Assembly (NCBI RefSeq): GCF_013114835.1
Contig: NZ_JAAVLW010000014.1
Span: 1 to 64,000, forward strand
DNA from: Bradyrhizobium archetypum
GTDB taxonomy: Bacteria; Pseudomonadota; Alphaproteobacteria; Rhizobiales; Xanthobacteraceae
Reading direction: 5' to 3'
Length of the DNA stretch: 64,000 bases
Both the position numbers and the translations under genes were made by a program. A model generated the notes under the pieces. That model was not told the DNA's origin and did not search any database. It was given only the letters and a program-made list of their open reading frames with translations. Within the stretch, counting starts at the first letter, position 1. Each line of letters opens with the position of its first letter. Below, one piece after another: positions 51,944-61,379 of the stretch.

Positions 51944-52948
51944 ATGCATACGAACCATTGGCTCGGAAGCCCCGGCCTCGGAGCAGCGATGATGGCTGTA
52001 GTTGCAACGACGACCATCAGCACCACAGACGCATCCGCCCAGATGTATCCGTTGCGCCCGGTCACGATGGTCGTGCCGTTTGCCGCGGGTGGACCGTCCG
52101 ATACGGCGGCGAGGATTCTATCCGAGGGTATGAGAGTCCCGCTGGGCCAATCCATTGTTGTTGAGAATGTTGTCGGGGCGGCGGGCTCGATCGGTGTCGG
52201 CCGCGTCGCGCGGGCGGCGCCTGATGGCTACACGCTGAGCTTCGGCCATTGGAGCACGCATGTCGTGAATGGCGCCGTCTATCCGCTCCAGTACGATCTG
52301 CTGAAGGATTTCGAGCCGATCTCTCTACTGCCGAGCAATCCCATGCTCATTGTCTCCAAGAGCGCTGTGCCGGCGACCGACCTGAATGAACTGATCATGT
52401 GGCTCAAGGCGAACGAAGACAAGGCGTCGGCGGGGACCAGCGGCCCCGGATCGGGGTCGCACATCGCCGCACTGTACTTTCAGAGGATTACTGGCACCCA
52501 ATTCCGGTTCGTGCCCTATCGCGGCACCGGCCCGGCCTTGCAGGACCTCATGGCGGGGCATATCGACCTCGTCGTCGACCAAGTATCGAATTCTTTGCCG
52601 CATGCGCGGCGTGGTCTGCTCAAGGCTTTCGCGGTCACAGCGAAGACACGCTTGGCGTCCGCCCCCGACATCCCTACGGTGGACGAGGCAGGCGCGCCTG
52701 GGCTCCACTTGGAGATCTGGTACGGCCTGTGGGCGCCCAAAGGCACGCCCAAGGACGTGATCGCCAGGATCAACTCGGCGGTCGTAAAGGCGCTGGCCGA
52801 CCCGGCGGTGCGTCAGCGCTTCAGCGAACTCGGAATGGATGTACCGCCGCGCGACCAGCAGACTCCCGAGGCGCTGGCCGCCCATCACCAGTCCGAGATT
52901 GAAAAATGGTGGCCGCTGATCAAAGCGGCGAATATCACGGTCAACTAG
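51944..52948 (+). CDS. Bug-family (TctC) tricarboxylate-type binding protein 2
   Basis: The 334-residue protein has a signal peptide (AAMMAVVATTTISTTDASA) and the Bug fold: YPLRPVTMVVPFAAGGPSDT, GQSIVVENVVGAAGSIGVGR, FRFVPYRGTGPALQDLMAGH, EIWYGLWAPKGTPKDVI. AAGGAGG lies ten bases before ATG 51944. It pairs divergently with the LysR gene; membrane components of a TTT transporter are absent here. Confidence 0.9.
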   Translation: MHTNHWLGSPGLGAAMMAVVATTTISTTDASAQMYPLRPVTMVVPFAAGGPSDTAARILSEGMRVPLGQSIVVENVVGAAGSIGVGRVARAAPDGYTLSFGHWSTHVVNGAVYPLQYDLLKDFEPISLLPSNPMLIVSKSAVPATDLNELIMWLKANEDKASAGTSGPGSGSHIAALYFQRITGTQFRFVPYRGTGPALQDLMAGHIDLVVDQVSNSLPHARRGLLKAFAVTAKTRLASAPDIPTVDEAGAPGLHLEIWYGLWAPKGTPKDVIARINSAVVKALADPAVRQRFSELGMDVPPRDQQTPEALAAHHQSEIEKWWPLIKAANITVN

Positions 52949-53073
52949 CCAGTCGCAGTTGAGATGCAAGTAGTGCTCACTTCCGGTTCTGGCCCTTTAC
53001 CGACATGCGCAGATCAGCGCGCAATGTCTGCTTCAGCGGTAAAGCGGACGTTGAGCCGGCCACAAGCCGTCTG

Positions 53074-53919
53074 TCAGCCTCTTGCCACCGCCCGCGGCGG
53101 CTTCTTGCCTAGCTCTGCCGCCATCGCCGAGATCAGTGGCCGCATGAAGAACGCGTCCTCGGCCGGATAGATGTCGGTGCGCAGGCCGTGCGACTTCAAT
53201 TCATCCGACACTGCCGGTCCGACCGAAGCGATTGGTGTGCGGTCAAGCCCTTCGCGTAACCGATCCTCGCAGCCGCGCGCGCGGGCGACCTCGATCAGGC
53301 GGCGGATCTGGCCGAGATTGGTCAGCGCGATCGCGTCGACGCGGCCGTACGCCATCTCGTCGATCGCAGCGATGATGTTGGTGTCCGCAGCCTGTGCATC
53401 ATAGGTGTAGGGGAGCACGGTATCGACCTCGGCGCCCTGCGCCTTGATCGCGCCGATCAGGACGCTGTGGTCCTTGTCCGGGTAAAGCTGCAGGCCGAGA
53501 CGATGACCGTTGAGATCGAGGCGCGACAGCATTTCAGCGACGCCTTCGGAGGTCGGCTTCTCCGTCGTCATCTGCGGCTCCAGCCCGATTTCGCGCAGCG
53601 CCTTGCCCGGTTTTGGTCCGCGGGCAAATTTGCGCGCCTTGCCGAGCGAGGCAACAAATTCCTGTTCGACGCCGATGCGCCGGACGACCTTCATCAGCCG
53701 GCGCAGGCCTTCGCCCGTCAGCAGCACCAAATCGTCGAACGGTTTTTCGATGGAGCGCCTGATCCAAGCTTCGACCGGCGCCGGGTCAGGCGCGTCGTGG
53801 ATGGTGAACATCGGACATTGCAGCACGTCGGCGCCCTGCTCGGTGAGTAGGCGGGAAAACTGCGCTTCCTCGCGCGTTTCCAGGATCAGGATGCGGTAAC
53901 CGTTCAATCTGTCAGCCAT
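53074..53919 (-). CDS. hemD: uroporphyrinogen-III synthase-like protein
   Basis: The 281-residue protein matches the two-domain HemD fold, which closes the tetrapyrrole ring to uroporphyrinogen III. Features are YRILILETREEAQFSRLLTE, FDDLVLLTGEGLRRLM, VDTVLPYTYDAQAADT, VDAIALTNLGQIRRLIEVAR and TPIASVGPAVSDELKSHGLR. HemD proteins are poorly conserved; the TxxGxxRL and SVGP..SDEL patterns carry the call. ATG 53919 is better than 54030. It is not next to other heme genes, so it may be an accessory homologue. Confidence 0.78.
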   Translation of the reverse strand: MADRLNGYRILILETREEAQFSRLLTEQGADVLQCPMFTIHDAPDPAPVEAWIRRSIEKPFDDLVLLTGEGLRRLMKVVRRIGVEQEFVASLGKARKFARGPKPGKALREIGLEPQMTTEKPTSEGVAEMLSRLDLNGHRLGLQLYPDKDHSVLIGAIKAQGAEVDTVLPYTYDAQAADTNIIAAIDEMAYGRVDAIALTNLGQIRRLIEVARARGCEDRLREGLDRTPIASVGPAVSDELKSHGLRTDIYPAEDAFFMRPLISAMAAELGKKPPRAVARG

Positions 53920-54061
53920 GATCTCGCTCCAACGCTTTTGCTTCGCGCTTTGTTCATCCTGACCCCGGTTTCCGGATTGGCGCAAGCACCTCCGCGGTGA
54001 TAGAGCAGAGCCGCAAATCCGAGGTTTCATCCTTCTGCCTGAATTCTAATCAAGTCCCGCC

Positions 54062-54925
54062 ATGCCTGATCATCAATTCGTCCTGACTCTGTCCTGCCCG
54101 GATCGCCCCGGAATCGTTTCCGCGGTGTCGACCTTTTTGGCCCATAATGGGCAGAACATCCTGGACGCCCAGCAGTTCGACGACGTCGAGACCGGGAAGT
54201 TCTTCATGCGGGTGGTATTCACCGCGGCCGATCTCGCGGTCGAATTGCAGGCGCTGCAGACCGGCTTTACCGCGATCGCCGATCGCTTCGGCATGGAATG
54301 GCAGATGCGCGACCGCGCCACCCGCCGGCGGGTGATGCTGCTCGTCTCCAAGTCGGATCATTGCCTGGTCGATATCCTCTATCGCTGGCGTACCGGCGAA
54401 CTCGAGATGATCCCGACCGCGATTGTCTCCAACCATCCGCGCGAGACCTATGGCTCGCTCGATTTTGGCGAGATCCCGTTCCACTATCTGCCCGTCACCA
54501 AGGAAACCAAGCGCGAGCAGGAGGAGGCGGTCTGGAACCTGGTGCAGGACACCAAGACCGATCTCGTCGTGCTGGCGCGCTACATGCAAATTTTGTCGGA
54601 TGAAATGTCGGCAAAACTGTCCGGGCGCTGCATCAACATCCATCACTCCTTCCTGCCGGGCTTCAAGGGCGCGCGACCCTACCACCAGGCCCATGAGCGC
54701 GGCGTCAAGCTGATCGGCGCTACTGCGCATTACGTCACGCGCGATCTCGACGAAGGTCCGATCATCGATCAGGACGTCGAGCGCATCAGCCATCGCGACA
54801 CGCCGGAAGATCTCTCGCGCAAGGGCCGCGATATCGAGCGGCGCGTGCTGGCGCGCGCCGTGCGCCATCACCTCGAGGACCGTGTGATTCTCAACGGTCG
54901 CAAGACGGTCGTGTTCATGGATTGA
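54062..54925 (+). CDS. purU: formyltetrahydrofolate deformylase
   Basis: PurU hydrolyses 10-formyl-THF to formate and THF, balancing one-carbon pools. The 287 residues have the N-terminal ACT domain (FVLTLSCPDRPGIVSAVSTF), then a formyltransferase-like domain with VVLARYMQILSDEMS, the catalytic INIHHSFLPGFKGARPYHQA (Asn and His of the active site) and VTRDLDEGPIIDQD. Length is standard. It stands divergent from hemD across about 140 bases. Confidence 0.95.
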   Translation: MPDHQFVLTLSCPDRPGIVSAVSTFLAHNGQNILDAQQFDDVETGKFFMRVVFTAADLAVELQALQTGFTAIADRFGMEWQMRDRATRRRVMLLVSKSDHCLVDILYRWRTGELEMIPTAIVSNHPRETYGSLDFGEIPFHYLPVTKETKREQEEAVWNLVQDTKTDLVVLARYMQILSDEMSAKLSGRCINIHHSFLPGFKGARPYHQAHERGVKLIGATAHYVTRDLDEGPIIDQDVERISHRDTPEDLSRKGRDIERRVLARAVRHHLEDRVILNGRKTVVFMD

Positions 54926-54943
54926 GCGCGCTCTGCGACGGCG

Positions 54944-55222
54944 CTAACGAGTTTCGCCCTGGGATGAAGACGCGGGCTTCGTTTCCTCGCCCCGTTCGGA
55001 AGCCGGCAACAGTCGCTTTTGCTCGCGCTCCTTCATGAACTCATCGTATTCCGCGGTTCCCGGACGCGGCGGGGCATCTGCAGGCAAGCCGCCGGCCCAC
55101 GCCGGAATGGCGTCGCTGACACCGGCCGCGAGTTTCTCATTGATGGTTCCACAAGCGCCCAGCCCGCAGCCCGCGAGGGCAAGGGCGACGATCGTGGCAA
55201 TATGGCGCGCGCTGGTCGGCAT
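54944..55222 (-). CDS. small lipoprotein
   Basis: The 92-residue protein has a signal peptide with two possible lipoboxes, LALAGC and GLGAC, followed by a short polar mature region containing RPGTAEYDEFMKEREQKRLL. That ending resembles other small alphaproteobacterial lipoproteins of unknown function. It is convergent with purU and has 18 bases between the stops. Confidence 0.6.
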   Translation of the reverse strand: MPTSARHIATIVALALAGCGLGACGTINEKLAAGVSDAIPAWAGGLPADAPPRPGTAEYDEFMKEREQKRLLPASERGEETKPASSSQGETR

Positions 55223-55565
55223 CGGCAGCAGGATACAAACTTACCCTTTGAGGTGGTGGATTTAGGCCCGCCCGTCCCCGGGATCGAAACGGCGCATCTT
55301 TGTTGACAGGGTCAGTTTATTTGTACAATCGTACAAATGCGGACGGGCGGGAAGTTTGATGGTGATATAGTACCTAGAACCTTTCGCTGCTACCGGGCAG
55401 GCGAGGCCGTAACGCAGCTTACGGGCACGCCCATCGTCCGATTGACAATGGGGCGTCGAAGGACGCCATGTTGCCGCGCTACTCGGCCGAAGAAACTGAG
55501 CTATGGTGCGGCAAGGGCCGGGGACTCGGTTCGAGGCACAAGACCGACCAGGGGGAGAAACGTTC
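55223..55565. other. regulatory gap upstream of Liv system 2
   Basis: About 340 bases without a gene, between the lipoprotein and the binding-protein gene. It contains the promoter/operator at 55303-55337. A long leader of some 230 bases follows before the ribosome site (AGGGGGAG) of the 55566 gene. Confidence 0.5.
55303..55337 (+). promoter_or_regulatory. promoter with overlapping operator for Liv operon 2
   Basis: TTGACA at 55303-55308 and TACAAT at 55324-55329 (15-base spacing, slightly short) form a sigma-70-like pair. A dyad TTTGTAC-AATC-GTACAAA at 55320-55337 covers the -10 box, as a repressor site would. No regulator gene lies adjacent, so the controlling protein is unknown. Confidence 0.45.
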
Positions 55566-56738
55566 ATGTTCATTCGCAGTCACATGTTGCCTGCCGCAGG
55601 CGCCGTCGCCGCGATGCTGGCGCTTTCACCAGCGCACGGCCAGGAAACTGTCAAGATCGGCCTGATCCTGCCGATGACCGGCGGTCAAGCATCGACCGGC
55701 AAGCAGATCGACAACGCGGTCAAGCTCTACATGCAGCAGAACGGCGACACCGTCGCCGGCAAGAAGATCGAGGTCATCCTCAAGGACGACGCAGCGGTTC
55801 CCGACAACACCAAGCGTCTCGCGCAGGAATTGATCGTCAATGACAAGGTCAATTTCATCGCGGGTTTCGGCGTGACCCCGGCAGCTCTTGCAGCCGCGCC
55901 GCTGGCGACGCAGGCCAAGGTTCCGGAAATCGTGATGGCGGCGGGCACCTCGATCATCACGGAGCGTTCGCCCTACATCGTCCGCACGTCGTTCACGCTG
56001 GCGCAGTCATCGACCATCATTGGCGACTGGGCCGCGAAGAACGGGATCAAGAAGGTTGCGACCCTGACCTCCGACTATGCGCCCGGTAACGACGCCTTGA
56101 ACTTCTTCAAGCAGAACTTCACCGCCGGCGGCGGCGAGATCGTGGAAGAGGTGAAGGTGCCGCTGCAAAATCCTGATTTTGCACCGTTTCTGCAGCGCAT
56201 GAAGGATTCCAAACCCGACGCCGTCTTCGTGTTCGTGCCGGCAGGACAGGGCGGCAACTTCATGAAGCAGTATGCCGAGCGCGGCCTCGACAAGGCCGGC
56301 ATCAAGGTGATCGGCCCCGGCGACGTGATGGACGACGACCTGCTCAACGGCATGGGCGACGCCGCGCTGGGCACGGTGACCGCGCATCTCTATTCTGCGG
56401 CCCATCCCTCGGCAGCAAATAGGGAATTCGTCGCCGCCTACAAGAAGGCGTTCGGCCAGCGCCCGGGCTTCATGGCGGTCGGCGGCTATGACGGTATCCG
56501 ACTGATCTACGAGGCACTGAAGAAGACCGGCGGCAAGACCGATGGCGACGCGCTGATCGCGGCGATGAAGGGCATGAAGTGGGAAAGCCCGCGCGGCCCG
56601 ATCATGATCGACCCGGAAACCCGCGACATCGTGCAGAACATCTACATCCGCAAGGTCGAGAAGGTCGACGGCGAACTCTACAACGTCGAGTTCGCGACCT
56701 TCGAGGCAGTGAAGGATTCCGGCAAGACGAAGAAGTGA
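55566..56738 (+). CDS. livK: ABC transporter substrate-binding protein (system 2)
   Basis: The 390-residue periplasmic receptor has a signal peptide (PAAGAVAAMLALSPAHG, cut before QETVKIG) and the type-1 fold: VKIGLILPMTGGQASTGKQI, VPDNTKRLAQELIVNDKVNF, AGTSIITERSPYIVRTSFTL. It belongs to the Liv/HAAT group. Start ATG 55566 fits signal length. It heads a complete plus-strand operon with livH, livM, livG and livF. The ligand may be an amino acid or an aromatic acid. Confidence 0.92.
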   Translation: MFIRSHMLPAAGAVAAMLALSPAHGQETVKIGLILPMTGGQASTGKQIDNAVKLYMQQNGDTVAGKKIEVILKDDAAVPDNTKRLAQELIVNDKVNFIAGFGVTPAALAAAPLATQAKVPEIVMAAGTSIITERSPYIVRTSFTLAQSSTIIGDWAAKNGIKKVATLTSDYAPGNDALNFFKQNFTAGGGEIVEEVKVPLQNPDFAPFLQRMKDSKPDAVFVFVPAGQGGNFMKQYAERGLDKAGIKVIGPGDVMDDDLLNGMGDAALGTVTAHLYSAAHPSAANREFVAAYKKAFGQRPGFMAVGGYDGIRLIYEALKKTGGKTDGDALIAAMKGMKWESPRGPIMIDPETRDIVQNIYIRKVEKVDGELYNVEFATFEAVKDSGKTKK

Positions 56739-56744
56739 CCGAAG

Positions 56745-56838
56745 GTCATCCCGGGGCGCGCGTCAGCGCGAACCCGGGATCTGGAGGTTATTGCAAAGAG
56801 ATTCCGGGTTCAGCGCTGGCGCGCTGCCCCGGAATGAC
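56745..56838. repeat. palindromic intergenic repeat between binding protein and livH (system 2)
   Basis: It runs from GTCATCCCGGGGCGCGCG to GCCCCGGAATGAC; inner halves AACCCGGGATCT and AGATTCCGGGTT mirror each other. It belongs to the same family as the repeats at 39192, 42684 and 61380, again lying inside a liv operon. Confidence 0.8.
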
Positions 56839-56866
56839 AACCCATCAAGGTCTTCCGGCGTAATTC

Positions 56867-57736
56867 ATGACCACGCTGTTCACCATCCTGTTCGACGGTG
56901 TCGCCTACGGCATGCTGCTGTTCGTGCTGGCCTGCGGGCTGGCGGTGACGCTCGGGCTGATGAATTTTGTCAATCTCGCCCATGGCGCCTTCGCCATGGC
57001 CGGCGGCTATATCTGCGCGGTGCTGGTAAATAACCAGGGCTGGCCGTTCTTCTCGGCGCTGCCGTTGGCCTTCGTCGTCAGCGCGCTGATCGGTGTGGCG
57101 CTGGAGCGCACGCTCTACCGCCACCTCTACACCCGCAGCCATCTCGATCAGGTGCTGTTCACCATCGGCCTGACCTTCATGTCGGTGGCGGCGGTGGACT
57201 ACATCATGGGATCGTCGCGCATCTTCATCAAGCTGCCGGCGGCGCTCGAAGGCCAGTTCGACCTCTTCGGCGTCGGCATCGGCCGCTACCGATTGATGAT
57301 CATCGTGATCTGCGGCCTGCTCACGGTGGCGCTGCAACTGATCCTGTCGAAGACCCGATTTGGCAGCCGCCTGCGCGCGGCGGTCGACGATCCACGCGCG
57401 GCGGGCGGGCTCGGCATCAACGTACCCAAGGTGTTTGCCTTCACCTTTGCGTTCGGCTGCGGCCTGGCGGGGCTCGGCGGCGCGCTCAGCGCCGAGATTC
57501 TCGGGCTCGATCCGTATTTTCCGCTGAAGTTCATGATCTACTTTTTGATCGTGGTGACGGTGGGCGGCTCCTCCAGCATCACCGGGCCGTTCCTGGCGTC
57601 GCTTTTACTCGGCATCGGTGACGTCGCCGGCAAGTATTATGTGCCGAAAATGGGACCCTTCGTCATCTACACCATCATGATCGTCATCCTGATCTGGCGT
57701 CCGAACGGTCTGTTCGGTCGCGCCGCCGCGCGATGA
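56867..57736 (+). CDS. livH: Liv-type ABC transporter permease LivH (system 2)
   Basis: The 289-residue permease has about eight helices, with FDGVAYGMLLFVLACGLAVT and LMNFVNLAHGAFAMAGGYIC as the LivH opening, and LRAAVDDPRAAGGLGINVPK as the coupling loop. It precedes livM with seven bases between. It forms the channel with LivM in the inner membrane. Confidence 0.93.
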   Translation: MTTLFTILFDGVAYGMLLFVLACGLAVTLGLMNFVNLAHGAFAMAGGYICAVLVNNQGWPFFSALPLAFVVSALIGVALERTLYRHLYTRSHLDQVLFTIGLTFMSVAAVDYIMGSSRIFIKLPAALEGQFDLFGVGIGRYRLMIIVICGLLTVALQLILSKTRFGSRLRAAVDDPRAAGGLGINVPKVFAFTFAFGCGLAGLGGALSAEILGLDPYFPLKFMIYFLIVVTVGGSSSITGPFLASLLLGIGDVAGKYYVPKMGPFVIYTIMIVILIWRPNGLFGRAAAR

Positions 57737-57743
57737 GCTTGCG

Positions 57744-58775
57744 ATGACCGCAGTCTCCGACGTCTCATCCCACGCCATCGCTCGCGCCCGCTGGCGTCCG
57801 GCCGAGATCGCGTTCTGGATTCTCGCGCTGTCCTGCGCGTTCCTGTTTCCGTCCCGTTATCTGATCATGACCGATATCCTGCGGCTGGCGTTGTTCACGC
57901 TGTCGCTCGATCTGATCCTCGGCTACGCTGGCATTGTTTCGCTCGGGCATGCCGCGTTCTTCGGCGTCGGCGCCTATTCGGCTGGGCTGCTGGCCTTGCA
58001 CGGCATCATCAACGAGCCGGTGATCGCACTGGTCGTCGCCGGCCTCATTGCCATGGCGCTCGGCTTCCTCACCAGTTTTCTCGTCATCCGCGGCGTCGAC
58101 CTGACGCGCCTGATGGTGACGCTTGGCATTGCGCTACTCCTGGAAGCGCTGGCGGAGCGCTTCTCCAACATCACCGGCGGCACCGACGGACTGCAGGGGA
58201 TCGAGATGCAGCCGATCCTCGGCGTGTTCGCCTTCGACATGTTCGGCAAGACCGGCTTCTTCTATTCCCTGATTGTGCTGTTCCTGCTGTTTCTGCTGGC
58301 GCGGCGGATCGTGAACTCACCGTTCGGCCTGTCGCTGCGCGCGATCAAAAACAATCCGCTGCGGGCGTCGGCGATCGGCGTTCCCGTCAACCGCCGCCTG
58401 ATCGCGATCTATACGGTCGCGGCATTCTATGCCGGCATCGCCGGCGCGCTGTTCACGCAAACCACGGCGCTGGCCTCGCTCGACGTGTTCGCCTTCGAGC
58501 GCTCGGCCGATCTGATGCTGGTGCTGGTGATCGGCGGCACCGGCTATCTGTATGGCGGGCTGATCGGCGCGGTCGTGTTCAAGATGCTGCAGGAACTGTT
58601 TCAGACCATCACGCCGCAATACTGGCTGTTCTGGATCGGGCTCGTGCTGGTGGTGATGGTGCTGGTCGGCCGCGAGCGCATCCATCGCTGGGTGCTGTGG
58701 GGACCGAACCTCGTCATTCGCCAGATCTTCGGACGCAAGGCCGGCGTTGCCGTTCCCGAAAGCGATGCGCCATGA
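57744..58775 (+). CDS. livM: Liv-type ABC transporter permease LivM (system 2)
   Basis: A 343-residue permease with about ten helices. LDLILGYAGIVSLGHAAFFG is the LivM hallmark, and LRAIKNNPLRASAIGVPVNR is the ATPase-contact loop. It overlaps the livG start by four bases. Length and topology are normal for the family. Confidence 0.93.
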   Translation: MTAVSDVSSHAIARARWRPAEIAFWILALSCAFLFPSRYLIMTDILRLALFTLSLDLILGYAGIVSLGHAAFFGVGAYSAGLLALHGIINEPVIALVVAGLIAMALGFLTSFLVIRGVDLTRLMVTLGIALLLEALAERFSNITGGTDGLQGIEMQPILGVFAFDMFGKTGFFYSLIVLFLLFLLARRIVNSPFGLSLRAIKNNPLRASAIGVPVNRRLIAIYTVAAFYAGIAGALFTQTTALASLDVFAFERSADLMLVLVIGGTGYLYGGLIGAVVFKMLQELFQTITPQYWLFWIGLVLVVMVLVGRERIHRWVLWGPNLVIRQIFGRKAGVAVPESDAP

Positions 58776-59524
58776 CGATCGCGCTCGAAACCAGGGGTCT
58801 GGAAAAGTCGTTCGGTGGCTTGCGGGTTACGCGCGACCTGTCGCTGAAGGTGGAGCAGGGCGCCCGCCATGCCTTGATCGGGCCGAACGGCGCCGGCAAG
58901 ACCACCGTCATCAACCTCCTGACCGGTGTGCTCAAGCCGAATGCGGGGCAAATCCTGCTCGAAGGCAATGACATCACCGACCTGGCGGTCCACAAGCGGG
59001 TGCTGCGTGGTCTGTCGCGCACGTTCCAGATCAACCAGCTCTATGCCGATCTGACCCCGCTCGAAACTGTCGGCCTTGCCGTCTCCGAGCGGCTTGGCCG
59101 CGGCGGCGACTGGTGGCGGCGGATGGGCACCCGCGGCGACGTCAACCAGGAGATCGCGGAGACGCTCGGGCGCTTTCATCTGCTCGACGTGATGAACGAG
59201 CGCACCGCGACGCTGCCCTACGGCAAGCAGCGCCTGCTCGAGATCGCAGTGGCAATCGCGACCCGGCCCCGCGTCCTGCTGCTCGATGAGCCGGCCGCCG
59301 GTGTTCCCGAAAGCGAGCGGCACGATATCCTGGCCGCCGTTGCCGCGCTGCCGCGCGACGTTACCGTGCTGCTGATTGAGCACGATATGGATCTGGTGTT
59401 TTCCTTCGCCGACCGCATTTCGGTGCTGGTTAACGGCGCCATGCTGGTGGAGGGCCCGCCCGACGAAGTGGCGCGCGACCCGCAAGTGAAAGCAGTCTAT
59501 CTCGGCGAGGCGGCCGATGCGTGA
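58772..59524 (+). CDS. livG: Liv-type ABC transporter ATPase LivG (system 2)
   Basis: The 250-residue ATPase starts at ATG 58772, overlapping livM by four bases. It contains Walker A (IGPNGAGKTTVINLLTG), GLSRTFQINQLYADLTPLE, signature LPYGKQRLLEIAVAIA, Walker B (VLLLDEPAAGVP) and the switch LIEHDMDLVF. It overlaps livF by eight bases. One of two ATPases driving the importer. Confidence 0.94.
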   Translation: MTIALETRGLEKSFGGLRVTRDLSLKVEQGARHALIGPNGAGKTTVINLLTGVLKPNAGQILLEGNDITDLAVHKRVLRGLSRTFQINQLYADLTPLETVGLAVSERLGRGGDWWRRMGTRGDVNQEIAETLGRFHLLDVMNERTATLPYGKQRLLEIAVAIATRPRVLLLDEPAAGVPESERHDILAAVAALPRDVTVLLIEHDMDLVFSFADRISVLVNGAMLVEGPPDEVARDPQVKAVYLGEAADA

Positions 59525-60233
59525 TCTTCTCGCGATCGATGCCTTGCGCGCCGGCTACGGCGAAGCCGTTGTGCTGCCCTCGATGTCGCTGACACTCGGG
59601 GAAGGGCAGGTGCTGGCGTTATTGGGACGCAACGGCACCGGCAAAACCACGCTGATCAACTCGATCGTCGGCATCACCCGCCGGTTCGGCGGCACGATTG
59701 GCCTTGGCGGGCTGGACATCACCGCGATGCGTCCGGACCAGCGCGCGCGGGCAGGAATCGGCTGGGTACCGCAGGAGCGCAATATTTTCCGCTCGCTGAC
59801 GGTCGAAGAAAACATGACCGCGGTGGCGCAACCCGGCGCATGGACCGTGGAAAAGGTCTATGAGATGTTCCCGCGTCTGAAGGAGCGCCGCAACAATTTC
59901 GGCAACCAGCTTTCCGGCGGCGAGCAGCAGATGCTGGCGATCGGCCGCGCGCTGACCCTCAATCCGAAGGTGTTGCTGCTGGACGAGCCGACCGAGGGAC
60001 TGGCGCCGATCATCGTTGAGGAATTGCTAAGAGCGCTCGGTACCATCACCCGCTCCGGGGGCATCTGCTCGATTATCGTCGAGCAGAACGCACAAAAGAT
60101 TCTGGGGCTGGCCGATCGGGTTGTGATATTGGAACGCGGTGCGATCGTGCATGATGCGGCCAGCAGCGCGTTGAAGGCCGATCCTGCGGTGCTGGAGCGC
60201 TATCTCGGCGTCGCCGGTGCCGCCGCGCACTAG
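59517..60233 (+). CDS. livF: Liv-type ABC transporter ATPase LivF (system 2)
   Basis: The 238-residue ATPase shows Walker A (LLGRNGTGKTTLINSIVG), GIGWVPQERNIFRSLTVEEN, signature LSGGEQQMLAIGRALTL, Walker B (VLLLDEPTEGLAP) and IIVEQNAQKILGLADR. Length is typical. It closes the transporter operon; the MetE-like gene starts 19 bases later and could be co-transcribed. Confidence 0.94.
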   Translation: MRDLLAIDALRAGYGEAVVLPSMSLTLGEGQVLALLGRNGTGKTTLINSIVGITRRFGGTIGLGGLDITAMRPDQRARAGIGWVPQERNIFRSLTVEENMTAVAQPGAWTVEKVYEMFPRLKERRNNFGNQLSGGEQQMLAIGRALTLNPKVLLLDEPTEGLAPIIVEELLRALGTITRSGGICSIIVEQNAQKILGLADRVVILERGAIVHDAASSALKADPAVLERYLGVAGAAAH

Positions 60234-60252
60234 ATTGATGGGAGTTGAGACC

Positions 60253-61371
60253 ATGCAGAGAACCAAACCCCCGTTCCGCGCCGACGAGGTCGGCAGCCTG
60301 TTGCGGCCGCCACGCATCAAGGAAGCGCGCGCCAAGCTGGAGAAGGGCGAGATCACGCCGGAGGACCTGCGCAAGGCCGAAGACCTCGAGATCGAAAAGG
60401 TCGTGCACAAGCAGGCCTCGATCGGCCTGAAGCTGGCGACCGACGGCGAATTCCGCCGTTCCTGGTGGCATTTCGATTTTCTCGCCAAGCTCACCGGCTG
60501 TGAGCTGTTCCACCCCGAAACTGGCATTCAGTTCGCCGGCGTCGAGACCCGCCACGACGCCGTCCGCGTCATCGGCAAGCTCGACTTTCCCGACAACCAT
60601 CCCATGCTGGATCATTTCCGCTTCCTGAAGAAGCATGCTGACACCGCGCATGTCACGCCGAAGATGACGATCCCGTCGCCCGCGGTGCTGCATTTCCGCG
60701 GTGGCCGCAAGTCGATCTCCAAGGAAGTCTATCCCGATCTGGAGGAATTCTTCCTCGACCTCGGCAAGACCTATCGCAAGGCGGTGAAGGCGTTCTATGA
60801 CGCCGGCTGCCGCTACCTGCAGTTCGACGATACCGTGTGGGCCTATCTCTGTTCGCAGGAGGAGTTGCAGAAGGCGCGCGAGCGCGGCGACAATCCGGAT
60901 GGTCTGCAGGAGATCTATGCGCGCATCATCAATTATGCGATCGCCGAGCGGCCGGCAGACATGGTGATCACCACCCACGTCTGCCGCGGCAATTTCCGCT
61001 CGACCTGGATTTCCTCCGGCGGCTATGAGCCGGTCGCGGAGACCATGCTGGCCGGCACCAATTACGACGGCTATTTCCTCGAGTATGATTCCGACCGCGC
61101 CGGAGGTTTCGAGCCACTGCGCTACTTGCCGAAAGGCAACAAGGTCGTGGTGGTCGGCGTCATCACCTCGAAGTTCGGCGAGCTCGAGAAGAAGGACGAC
61201 GTCAAGCGCCGCCTCGAAGAGGCCGCCAAGTTCGCGCCGCTGGAGCAGCTTGCGGTCTCGCCGCAATGCGGCTTTGCCTCAACCGAGGAGGGCAACATCC
61301 TCTCCGAGGAAGAGCAGTGGGCGAAGCTCAGCCTCGCGGTGGAAGTGGCGAACGAGGTGTGGGGGAAATGA
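60253..61371 (+). CDS. MetE C-terminal-like methyltransferase (cobalamin-independent methionine synthase family)
   Basis: The 372-residue protein matches only the catalytic C-terminal half of MetE (full length about 750), like YxjG/YxjH. It begins at ATG 60253 with PPFRADEVGSLLRPPRIKEA. Zinc ligands are seen as HVC in TTHVCRGNFRSTW and as Cys in SPQCGFAS, and YLQFDDTVWAYLC is the substrate loop. It probably transfers a methyl group to homocysteine or another thiol; the methyl donor is uncertain. Its place after a Liv operon suggests use of the imported compound, which is inference. Confidence 0.85.
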   Translation: MQRTKPPFRADEVGSLLRPPRIKEARAKLEKGEITPEDLRKAEDLEIEKVVHKQASIGLKLATDGEFRRSWWHFDFLAKLTGCELFHPETGIQFAGVETRHDAVRVIGKLDFPDNHPMLDHFRFLKKHADTAHVTPKMTIPSPAVLHFRGGRKSISKEVYPDLEEFFLDLGKTYRKAVKAFYDAGCRYLQFDDTVWAYLCSQEELQKARERGDNPDGLQEIYARIINYAIAERPADMVITTHVCRGNFRSTWISSGGYEPVAETMLAGTNYDGYFLEYDSDRAGGFEPLRYLPKGNKVVVVGVITSKFGELEKKDDVKRRLEEAAKFAPLEQLAVSPQCGFASTEEGNILSEEEQWAKLSLAVEVANEVWGK

Positions 61372-61379
61372 CGCGCAGC

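Noticed and set aside
53932..53984. Second copy of the GATCATGCTC-type repeat
   Set aside because: Similarity is too partial to list as a feature; it also overlaps the upstream region of hemD.
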